Shown: piece by piece, positions 1-5,318 of the stretch
Layout of the letters: each line of letters begins with the position of its first letter
Numbering within the stretch: the stretch's first letter is position 1
Notes under the pieces: model-generated
Seen by the model: only the letters and a program-made list of their open reading frames with translations
Databases searched by the model: none
Told to the model about the DNA's origin: nothing
Translations under genes and position numbers: made by a program
Assembly: GCA_031425325.1 (NCBI GenBank)
Contig: JANPJD010000084.1
Coordinates: 1 to 5,365 of the forward strand
Source: Aliitabrizicola sp031425325
Lineage (GTDB): Bacteria > Pseudomonadota > Alphaproteobacteria > Rhodobacterales > Rhodobacteraceae
Direction of reading: 5' to 3'
Length of the DNA: 5,365 nt

Positions 1-545
1 TCGTAGACCACATCGACCCAACCCCGGATGCAGAAGATGAGCTGGAAGCCGACGCGGTGGAAGTGGACCATATCGGGCACCGGCCCGCCGTCGGGAATGC
101 GGATGTGGCTTGCGATCATCGCGCCGCCAAGCCGCGACGGCACGAGATCGCGGTAATGCATCCCTGCGCGCCCGATGACCCAGGGGGCCTGGTCGGCAAG
201 GCGGCGCACGACGAAGGCATGCTCGGTCGCGGGCAGGATGAGAGGCGGCTCGGATTCGAGAATGTCGACGGTCGTGCCGCCGGGGGAGACGAGGTGGCGC
301 GCGCCCCCCGCGAAGGCATCGGGGTCGGGAGCCAGCATGCGGATGTGCCCTGCGGCCCCCGTCTGGTGCTGGTCGAGGCGCAGGCGCAAGCCGTGGCCCG
401 AGACCACCGCGACCTGCGGATCGTCGGCCGGGTAGATGCTGTCGAGCCGCATCCCGAGCGTCTTTGTGAAGAACGGCAGGTCCTCGCGCAGCGAGGCAGT
501 GGGCAGGGCGATCTCGGCCCTGAGCGGAAGGGGTGGCTTGTCCAT
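1..545 (-). CDS. VOC (glyoxalase-like) + cupin domain protein, 3' end outside the window
   Basis: The reading frame starts with ATG at 545-543 and stays open for 181 codons to the window edge, so the C-terminus is missing. Residues about 9-105 (from RAEIALPTASLREDLPFFTK) read like a vicinal-oxygen-chelate/glyoxalase fold: an early strand, a helix and an FFTKTLGMRLD segment. From about residue 145 a cupin begins: HIRIPDGGPVPDMVHFHRVG, then FQLIFCIRGW. The HxH pair (H161, H163) fits cupin metal-binding motif 1, but the usual Glu four residues on is Gln (Q168). Such two-domain proteins occur in Rhodobacteraceae and are generally annotated only as cupin-domain proteins; substrate and reaction are unknown to me. 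The chosen ATG leaves about ten residues before the first conserved strand, which is sensible, although the upstream GCGGG is only a weak ribosome binding site. It is divergent from the DUF3072 gene with a 93-bp gap. The coding call is firm, the domain call good, the function unknown. Confidence 0.8.
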   Translation of the reverse strand, partial: MDKPPLPLRAEIALPTASLREDLPFFTKTLGMRLDSIYPADDPQVAVVSGHGLRLRLDQHQTGAAGHIRMLAPDPDAFAGGARHLVSPGGTTVDILESEPPLILPATEHAFVVRRLADQAPWVIGRAGMHYRDLVPSRLGGAMIASHIRIPDGGPVPDMVHFHRVGFQLIFCIRGWVDVVY

Positions 546-587
546 GCCCGCAGTGGTCGCCGAGACTTGGGCCTTTGTCCAGCGGCA

Positions 588-612
588 GGAACTTTGGAGC
601 GGGCAGAACATT
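588..612 (+). promoter_or_regulatory. Possible ECF-sigma-type promoter (GGAAC-N16-CATT) for the DUF3072 gene
   Basis: GGAACTTT at 588-595 is a textbook ECF-sigma -35 sequence. Sixteen bases after the GGAAC lies CATT (609-612), one base off the CGTT of the alphaproteobacterial EcfG -10 element. A transcript would begin near 619-621, leaving about 19 nt before the ATG at 639, with the AGGAGA ribosome binding site inside it. The position is good. However, the motif is short, and many Rhodobacterales are thought to lack EcfG, so the sigma factor is uncertain. Confidence 0.25.
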
Positions 613-638
613 GTGGGAACTCATCACAGGAGACGCGC

Positions 639-827
639 ATGGCCGATGATCCGCAGACCGGACACGACAATCCCAAAGTCACCGCCCCGGGCAATGCCGC
701 GAAGCCCGTCGAGGACTGGGTGACCGGCGACGAGCCGATGACGGGCGCGCAGGCGAGCTATCTCAAGACCCTGAGCGAGGAGGCGGACCAGCCGTTCGAC
801 GTCAGCCTGACCAAGGCCGAGGCCTAG
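639..827 (+). CDS. DUF3072-type small protein, probably truncated by an in-frame amber codon
   Basis: This 62-residue protein starts at ATG 639, with AGGAGA at 628-633 giving a good ribosome binding site about 5 nt upstream. A hydrophilic N-terminus leads into DWVTGDEPMTGAQASYLKTL (residues 26-45), then SEEADQPFDVSLTKAEA. That core is the hallmark of DUF3072, a small cytoplasmic family of unknown function, in which LTKAEA is normally followed by a short helix of the type SKRIDxLQ and a Gly-rich end. Here LTKAEA is followed directly by TAG (825-827). The same frame then continues VRIDALQQSTGRGR to a TGA at 870-872, which resembles the expected tail. The gene is thus either a recently truncated allele, a functional short form, or a sequencing error at one base. 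It is divergent from the cupin gene and 111 bp upstream of the malic enzyme gene. Family recognition is from memory of the motif. Confidence 0.75.
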   Translation: MADDPQTGHDNPKVTAPGNAAKPVEDWVTGDEPMTGAQASYLKTLSEEADQPFDVSLTKAEA

Positions 828-872
828 GTGCGGATCGACGCGCTGCAACAAAGCACGGGCCGCGGGCGCTGA
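828..872 (+). pseudogene. Detached in-frame C-terminal tail of the DUF3072 gene
   Basis: Directly after the TAG, the same frame reads VRIDALQQSTGRGR and ends at TGA 870-872. RIDALQ matches the (S)KRIDxLQ helix that normally closes DUF3072 proteins. If the TAG were a sense codon such as TCG (one base change), a 77-residue protein of ordinary family form would result. The tail lacks its own convincing ribosome binding site, so it is probably untranslated unless there is readthrough. Confidence 0.5.
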
Positions 873-896
873 ACCGCCCTTGGCCTTCCCTGACGT

Positions 897-922
897 CCGC
901 CTTTCCGCTAACCGGAAGGCGG
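897..922 (+). promoter_or_regulatory. GC-rich hairpin in the malic enzyme leader
   Basis: CCGCCTTTCCG (897-907) pairs with CGGAAGGCGG (913-922) over 10 bp with one bulged T, closing a 5-nt loop (CTAAC). No T-run follows on either strand, so it does not look like an intrinsic terminator. It ends 2 nt before the AGAGGGAGG ribosome binding site of the malic enzyme gene, so it could influence mRNA stability or ribosome access. The structure is seen directly; any role is inferred. Confidence 0.4.
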
Positions 923-938
923 CAAGAGGGAGGCCACC

Positions 939-3269
939 ATGGACGCCGAACCCGAGACACCCGAGCCGACCCCGGCGGAACTCGCAGCACGCGAGGAGTC
1001 GCGCGCCGACGCGGCCCGTCAGGCGGCGCTCGACTATCACGAGTTTCCGAAGCCCGGAAAGCTTGAGATCCGGGCGACCAAGCCGCTGGCGAACGGACGC
1101 GACCTGAGCCGTGCCTATTCGCCGGGCGTGGCCGAGGCCTGCCTCGAGATCAAGGCGGACCCTGCGACGGCGGCGCGCTTCACCGCGCGCGGCAACCTCG
1201 TCGCCGTGGTGACGAACGGCACGGCGGTGCTGGGCCTCGGCAATATCGGGGCGCTGGCCAGCAAGCCGGTGATGGAGGGCAAGGCGGTGCTCTTCAAGAA
1301 GTTCGCCAATATCGACTGCTTCGACATCGAGTTGAACGAGCCCGACCCGGTGCGCCTGGCCGAGATCGTCTGCGCGCTGGAGCCGACCTTCGGCGCGATC
1401 AACCTTGAGGACATCAAGGCCCCGGACTGCTTCATCGTCGAGAAGCTCTGCCGCGAGCGGATGAACATTCCGGTGTTCCACGACGACCAGCACGGCACGG
1501 CGATCGTCGTGGGGGCGGCGACCACCAACGCGCTGCATGTGGCCGGCAAGCGGTTCGAGGACATCAAGGTCGTCTCGACGGGCGGTGGGGCGGCGGGGAT
1601 CGCCTGTCTCAACATGCTGCTGAAGCTGGGGGTGCGGCGCGAGAACGTGTGGCTGTTCGACCTTGCAGGGCTCGTCTGCCGGGGTCGCGAAGCCGACATG
1701 ACGGCGCAGAAGGCCGAATACGCGCAAGGCACCGAGGCGCGCAGTCTGGCCGAGGTGATCGAAGGGGCCGACCTGTTCCTCGGCCTTTCGGGGCCGGGGG
1801 TGCTGACGCCCGCGATGGTGGCTGCGATGGCAGCGCGGCCCATCATCTTCGCGCTGGCGAACCCGCGCCCCGAGATCATGCCGGATGCGGCCCGCGCCGT
1901 CTCGCCCGATGCGATCATCGCCACAGGCCGGTCGGATTTCCCGAACCAGGTCAACAACGTCCTCTGCTTTCCGTTCATCTTCCGGGGGGCGCTGGATGTG
2001 GGGGCGACCGTCATCAACGACGAGATGCAGATCGCCTGCATCGAGGGGATCGCCCATCTTGCGCGCGCAACCACGAGCGCCGAGGCGGCGGCGGCCTATC
2101 AGGGCGAGCCGATGCGGTTCGGAGCCGACTACCTGATCCCGAAGCCGTTCGATCCGCGCCTGATGGGGGTCGTGGCCCATGCGGTGGCGAAGGCCGCGAT
2201 GGAGACGGGCGTCGCGACACGGCCCATCGCCGACCTTGGCGCCTACCGGCGTGCGCTTGACGGATCGGTGTTCCGCTCGGCGATGATCATGCGCCCGGTA
2301 TTCGAGGCCTCGGAAACGGCAGAGCGGCGGATCGTCTTTGCCGAGGGCGAGGACGAGCGTGTACTGCGCGCGGCCCATGCGATGATGGAAGAAACGAACG
2401 ACGTGCCGATCCTGATCGGCCGGCCCGAGGTGGTCGAGGTGCGCTGCGAGCGGGCGGGCCTGCCGATCCGGCCAGACCGCGACTTCAAGCTGGTGAACCC
2501 CGAGAACGACCCCCGCTACCGCGACTACTGGGAGACGTATCACGAGTTGATGGCCCGCCAGGGTGTGACGCCCGACATCGCCCGCGCGGTGATGCGGACC
2601 AACACGACCGCCATCGCAGCCGTCATGGTGCATCGCGACGAGGCCGACAGCCTGATCTGCGGCACGTTCGGCCAATACCTTTGGCACCTGAACTATGTCC
2701 GGCAGATCCTGGCGCGCGGCGGGCATCATCCGGTGGCGGCACTCAGCCTGATGATCCTCGAGGACGGCCCGCTGTTCATCGCCGACACGCATGTGCATTC
2801 CGAGCCGACGCCTGAGCAGATCATGGCAACCGCCATCGGAGCCGCGCGCCATGTCAGGCGCTTCGGGGTGGAGCCCAAGATCGCACTTTGCGCCCAGTCG
2901 CAGTTCGGCAATCTCGACACCTCGACCGGCCGGCGGATGCGCGAGGCACTGGAGTTGCTGGACGCCCGCGAGCCCGACTTCTGCTACGAGGGCGAGATGA
3001 ACATCGACGCGGCCTTGGACCAAGGCCTGCGGGATCGCATCTTTCCGGGATCGCGGCTTGAGGGGGCAGCGAATGTGTTGGTGTTCGCAAATGCCGACGC
3101 GGCTTCGGGCGTTCGCAACATTCTGAAGATGAAGGCGAACGGGCTGGAGGTGGGGCCGATCCTCATGGGCATGGGCAACCGCGCGCATATCGTGACGCCC
3201 TCGATTACCGCGCGGGGCCTGCTGAACATGTCCGCGCTGGCAGGAACGCCGGTCGGGCATTACGGCTGA
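939..3269 (+). CDS. maeB: Malic enzyme, hybrid type with phosphotransacetylase-like C-terminal domain
   Basis: This 776-residue cytoplasmic enzyme decarboxylates malate oxidatively to pyruvate and CO2 while forming NAD(P)H, feeding pyruvate and acetyl-CoA during growth on C4 acids and in gluconeogenesis. The catalytic half spans about residues 30-440: YSPGVAEAC with catalytic Tyr60, EGKAVLFKKF with catalytic Lys115, acidic metal-binding residues in NLEDIKAPDC (Glu157, Asp158) and FHDDQHGTA (Asp182, Asp183), a dinucleotide-binding loop STGGGAAGIAC (213-223), LSGPGVLT and the conserved SDFPNQVNNVLCFPFIFRGA (332-351). Residues about 455-776 are the phosphate acetyl/butyryltransferase-like domain, which in this family is regarded as regulatory (acetyl-CoA sensing) rather than catalytic. 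Length matches the 750-770-residue family with a slightly long Glu/Pro/Ala-rich N-terminus. ATG 939 follows AGAGGGAGG (925-933). NAD versus NADP preference (the rhizobial Dme and Tme share this architecture) cannot be decided from sequence here. The family call is secure. Confidence 0.96.
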   Translation: MDAEPETPEPTPAELAAREESRADAARQAALDYHEFPKPGKLEIRATKPLANGRDLSRAYSPGVAEACLEIKADPATAARFTARGNLVAVVTNGTAVLGLGNIGALASKPVMEGKAVLFKKFANIDCFDIELNEPDPVRLAEIVCALEPTFGAINLEDIKAPDCFIVEKLCRERMNIPVFHDDQHGTAIVVGAATTNALHVAGKRFEDIKVVSTGGGAAGIACLNMLLKLGVRRENVWLFDLAGLVCRGREADMTAQKAEYAQGTEARSLAEVIEGADLFLGLSGPGVLTPAMVAAMAARPIIFALANPRPEIMPDAARAVSPDAIIATGRSDFPNQVNNVLCFPFIFRGALDVGATVINDEMQIACIEGIAHLARATTSAEAAAAYQGEPMRFGADYLIPKPFDPRLMGVVAHAVAKAAMETGVATRPIADLGAYRRALDGSVFRSAMIMRPVFEASETAERRIVFAEGEDERVLRAAHAMMEETNDVPILIGRPEVVEVRCERAGLPIRPDRDFKLVNPENDPRYRDYWETYHELMARQGVTPDIARAVMRTNTTAIAAVMVHRDEADSLICGTFGQYLWHLNYVRQILARGGHHPVAALSLMILEDGPLFIADTHVHSEPTPEQIMATAIGAARHVRRFGVEPKIALCAQSQFGNLDTSTGRRMREALELLDAREPDFCYEGEMNIDAALDQGLRDRIFPGSRLEGAANVLVFANADAASGVRNILKMKANGLEVGPILMGMGNRAHIVTPSITARGLLNMSALAGTPVGHYG

Positions 3270-3277
3270 AACCGCTC

Positions 3278-3314
3278 GCATTCTGCAACGCCAGGCCGTA
3301 ACGTTGCAGAATGC
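3278..3314. promoter_or_regulatory. Perfect 13-bp inverted repeat overlapping the start codon of the sigma-54 activator gene
   Basis: GCATTCTGCAACG (3278-3290) and its exact reverse complement CGTTGCAGAATGC (3302-3314) flank an 11-nt spacer. The right arm contains the activator's ATG (3311-3313). As DNA this could be a binding site for a dimeric regulator, possibly the activator itself through its Fis-type domain (autoregulation). As RNA it would form a 13-bp stem holding the start codon and could limit translation. No T-run follows on either strand, so a simple terminator for the malic enzyme gene is unlikely. The repeat is certain; its role is inferred. Confidence 0.6.
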
Positions 3315-4309
3315 AAATGCCCCTTCCCCCCGAACCCGCATTGCCGCCCGGCGGGCATTTCCTTGGTTCGTCCGAGGCGATGCAGCAAGTCTATCGCAGA
3401 ATCCGCTCGGTCTCGGGCTCGATGGCGACGGTGTTCATCACCGGCGAAAGCGGCACGGGCAAGGAGTTGTGCGCGCTGGCGATCCATGACGGGTCGGCGC
3501 GTGCGTCGGGGCCGTTCATTGCGCTGAACTGCGGTGCGATCCCGCCGGACCTGCTGGAATCCGAGGTGTTCGGCCATATGAAGGGCAGCTTCACGGGTGC
3601 CATCTCGGACAAGCCGGGGGCTGCTGCTGCGGCGGATGGCGGCACGCTGTTCCTGGATGAGATCTGCGAGATGGATGTGGGGTTGCAGACCAAATTGCTG
3701 CGGTTCCTCCAGACCTCGATGGTCCAGCCGGTGGGGGCCACGCGGCCCCGCAAGGTCAACGTGCGGATCGTCTGTGCCACCAATCGCGACCCGCAAGAGG
3801 CGGTCCGCGCGGGGCGCTTTCGCGAGGATCTGTTCTATCGCCTGTTCGTCGTGCCGATCCATATGCCGCCCTTGCGCGAGCGGGGCCGCGATGTGGTCGA
3901 GATCGCCGAGGCAGCCCTGGGGCGGTTTGCCGCCGAGGAAGGCCGCAGGTTCGACGGGCTCGCCCCTGACGTGGCGCGCCTGTTCCGGGACCTGCCCTGG
4001 CCCGGCAACGTGCGCCAACTGCTGAACGTCATCCGCAACGTGGTCGTGCTGAACACGGGCGGCGAAGTCACCCGCGCCATGTTGCCGACCGAGTTGCTGG
4101 ACGCGGGCGCGGTCACGGCGGCTGCCTCTGCCCCGCCCGCACCGCTGGACGGGTTGATCGGGCGCAGCCTGGCCGAGATCGAGCGGCGAGTGATCGAGGC
4201 AACGCTGGCCGAGGTCGGCGGATCGGTGCCGCGTGCGGCCCGGATCCTCGAGGTCTCGCCCTCGACGCTCTACCGCAAGATGGACGGCTGGGCTGCGAAA
4301 CCGAAGTGA
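3311..4309 (+). CDS. Receiver-less (PspF-like) sigma-54-dependent transcriptional activator
   Basis: This 332-residue bacterial enhancer-binding protein would use ATP hydrolysis to remodel RNA polymerase carrying sigma-54 (RpoN) at distant promoters. The AAA+ domain covers about residues 16-250: Walker A GESGTGKE (45-52), sigma-54-contacting loop GSFTGA (92-97; the usual motif is GAFTGA), Walker B GGTLFLDE (110-117), ATN sensor (156-158), arginine-finger region GRFREDLFYRL (168-178) and sensor II WPGNVRQL (230-237). After an Ala/Pro-rich linker, residues about 287-325 form a Fis-type helix-turn-helix (VPRAARILEVSPSTLYRKM). There is no N-terminal receiver or sensor domain, and the in-frame TAA at 3299-3301 excludes one. 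ATG 3311 or ATG 3317 are the only starts before the conserved FLGSSEAMQQVY segment, and neither has a Shine-Dalgarno sequence. The gene lies 41 bp downstream of maeB on the same strand, so co-transcription is possible. Its target promoters and signal are unknown; it may work through a partner or by constitutive activity set by its abundance. Confidence 0.93.
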   Translation: MQMPLPPEPALPPGGHFLGSSEAMQQVYRRIRSVSGSMATVFITGESGTGKELCALAIHDGSARASGPFIALNCGAIPPDLLESEVFGHMKGSFTGAISDKPGAAAAADGGTLFLDEICEMDVGLQTKLLRFLQTSMVQPVGATRPRKVNVRIVCATNRDPQEAVRAGRFREDLFYRLFVVPIHMPPLRERGRDVVEIAEAALGRFAAEEGRRFDGLAPDVARLFRDLPWPGNVRQLLNVIRNVVVLNTGGEVTRAMLPTELLDAGAVTAAASAPPAPLDGLIGRSLAEIERRVIEATLAEVGGSVPRAARILEVSPSTLYRKMDGWAAKPK

Positions 4310-4320
4310 CGATCTCTCTG

Positions 4321-4359
4321 CGAAAAATCCGGCACGTCCCAACGCGGCGTGAGTTTTCG
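4321..4359. terminator. Weak candidate bidirectional terminator between convergent genes
   Basis: Nested dyads CGAAAA...TTTTCG (4321-4326 and 4354-4359) and CACG...CGTG (4333-4336 and 4348-4351) lie in the 67-bp gap between the convergent activator and NAD kinase genes. A short T tract follows the inner stem in each direction. The stem is only 4 bp plus an imperfect AT-rich extension, so the call rests mostly on position. Confidence 0.3.
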
Positions 4360-4376
4360 TGGAAAAGACGTAGGGG

Positions 4377-5138
4377 TCAGACGAATTGCTCGCGGATCAG
4401 CCGCTCGTCGAGGCCATGGCCAGGATCGAACAGGATGCGGTGACGCACAGAGGGGTCCGAGCGGATCTCGACCGACAGCACGTCGCGCACGGACCGCGCG
4501 TCGGCATCGGCCATCACTGGCCGCTTCTCGGGCTCGAGCACGTCAAAGCGCACGACCGCCGATTTGGGCAACAGCGCCCCTCGCCAGCGGCGGGGGCGGA
4601 AGGCCGCGACCGAGGTCAGGGCCAGCACATCCGAGCCGATCGGCAGGATCGGGCCGTGGGCGGAATAGTTGTAGGCCGTCGACCCGGCAGGGGTGCACAG
4701 CAGCGCGCCATCGCAGACAAGCTCGTCGAGCCGCACCTTGCCGTCGACGCTGATCCGCAGCTTGGCCGCTTGCGGACCGGCGCGCAGCAGCGATACCTCG
4801 TTGATCGCAAGCGCCTCCTCGAAACCGCCAGAGGTGGTGACGGCGCGCATGGCGAGCGGGTTGATGACCTCTTCCGCCGCGCGCGACAGGCGCGCGGGCA
4901 GGCTCTTGGCGCTGTAGGCGTTCATCAGAAAGCCGACGGTGCCGCAGTTCATCCCGTAGACCGGCAGATCGAACGGGCGCGTGTCGTGCAGCGTCTCGAG
5001 CATGAAGCCGTCGCCGCCCAGTGCGACGACGACCTGCGCCTCGGCCAGCGGCACCGACCCATGCGCGGCGGTCAGCGCAGCAAGCGCCGCCTGCGCCTCG
5101 GGGCTGCGGCTTGCGGTGAAGCTGATCCGGTGCTGCAC
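4377..5138 (-). CDS. nadK: NAD kinase (ATP-NAD kinase)
   Basis: This 253-residue cytoplasmic enzyme phosphorylates NAD to NADP and thereby sets the NADP(H) pool. Numbered from the GTG start, the diagnostic motifs are VVVALGGDGFMLE (GGDG at 41-44), VYGMNCGTVGFLMN (60-73), the NE pair in AINEVSLLR (Asn113, Glu114) and CDGALLCTPAGSTAYNYSA (142-160), equivalent to the family's DG...TPTGSTAY nucleotide-binding stretch. Length fits the short alphaproteobacterial form. I place the start at GTG 5138-5136: GGAGG lies about 6 nt upstream and the protein then opens QHRISFTAS, as the family does. An upstream in-frame ATG at 5180 would add an Arg-rich MRPPRLGKRRRRNA with no family counterpart and would run through a palindrome. 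The gene is convergent with the sigma-54 activator and divergent from the probable glyA. Confidence 0.94.
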   Translation of the reverse strand: MQHRISFTASRSPEAQAALAALTAAHGSVPLAEAQVVVALGGDGFMLETLHDTRPFDLPVYGMNCGTVGFLMNAYSAKSLPARLSRAAEEVINPLAMRAVTTSGGFEEALAINEVSLLRAGPQAAKLRISVDGKVRLDELVCDGALLCTPAGSTAYNYSAHGPILPIGSDVLALTSVAAFRPRRWRGALLPKSAVVRFDVLEPEKRPVMADADARSVRDVLSVEIRSDPSVRHRILFDPGHGLDERLIREQFV

Positions 5139-5159
5139 TGCATTCCTCCGCCGACGTTT

Positions 5160-5172
5160 GCCAAGTCTTGGC
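5160..5172. promoter_or_regulatory. 13-bp palindrome upstream of nadK
   Basis: GCCAAG-T-CTTGGC is a perfect inverted repeat with a one-base centre, about 22 bp upstream of the nadK GTG and just before its GGAGG. It lies in the nadK-glyA divergent gap. It could be an operator for a small dimeric repressor or a short leader hairpin for nadK. The sequence is seen directly; any function is inferred. Confidence 0.35.
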
Positions 5173-5211
5173 GGGCGCATCCGTCGAACTCAAGCCCGCA
5201 TCGCCCCGCTC

Positions 5212-5244
5212 CGGCGCGCCATGTCGCGGGCAGCGGCGCGCCAT
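5212..5244. repeat. Two copies of CGGCGCGCCAT spaced 22 bp apart
   Basis: The 11-base sequence CGGCGCGCCAT occurs at 5212-5222 and again at 5234-5244, start to start 22 bp, about two helical turns. Each copy contains the self-complementary octamer GGCGCGCC. GCGGG (5226-5230) lies between the copies and could pair with CCCGC on either side (5195-5199 or 5245-5249). The repeats sit in the divergent nadK-glyA gap, 75-107 bp upstream of the glyA start. In sequence this GC-rich, chance is a real alternative. Confidence 0.35.
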
Positions 5245-5318
5245 CCCGCATTTGCGCGCTTCCGAAACGGGCGCGGATGCTTTAGATCGGCAAGAACCCA
5301 GCCATGAGGAGCCGCCCG

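Noticed and set aside
57..638. N-terminal extension of the DUF3072 frame back to ATG 57
   Set aside because: The extension is antisense to the VOC/cupin gene and unlike any family member; ATG 639 has a strong ribosome binding site and the family-like N-terminus.
116..694. A 192-codon minus-strand frame overlapping the VOC/cupin gene
   Set aside because: The adjacent minus frame starting at 545 has recognisable VOC and cupin sequence; this one is a Ser/Arg/Pro-rich shadow.
3278..3314. The inverted repeat as an intrinsic terminator of the malic enzyme gene
   Set aside because: No T-run on either strand after the stem, the stem is only moderately GC-rich and it overlaps the next gene's start codon.
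624..3341. A 905-codon open frame on the minus strand opposite the malic enzyme gene
   Set aside because: It is antisense to a clear malic enzyme, has the Arg/His/Asp/Gly-rich composition of a GC-bias shadow and shows no domain motif.
3260..4342. A 360-codon open frame on the minus strand opposite the sigma-54 activator
   Set aside because: Shadow frame; the plus-strand protein carries every AAA+ motif and the antisense product is low-complexity Arg/Gly/His-rich.
4386..5285. A 299-codon plus-strand frame opposite nadK
   Set aside because: Antisense shadow of the clear NAD kinase, with no motif.
5252..5288. A sigma-70 promoter for glyA (TTGCGC or TTCCGA with TTTAGA/TAGATC)
   Set aside because: TTGCGC to TTTAGA spacing is about 23 bp, and the 17-bp-spaced pair TTCCGA/TAGATC matches only about half the consensus bases; too weak to list.
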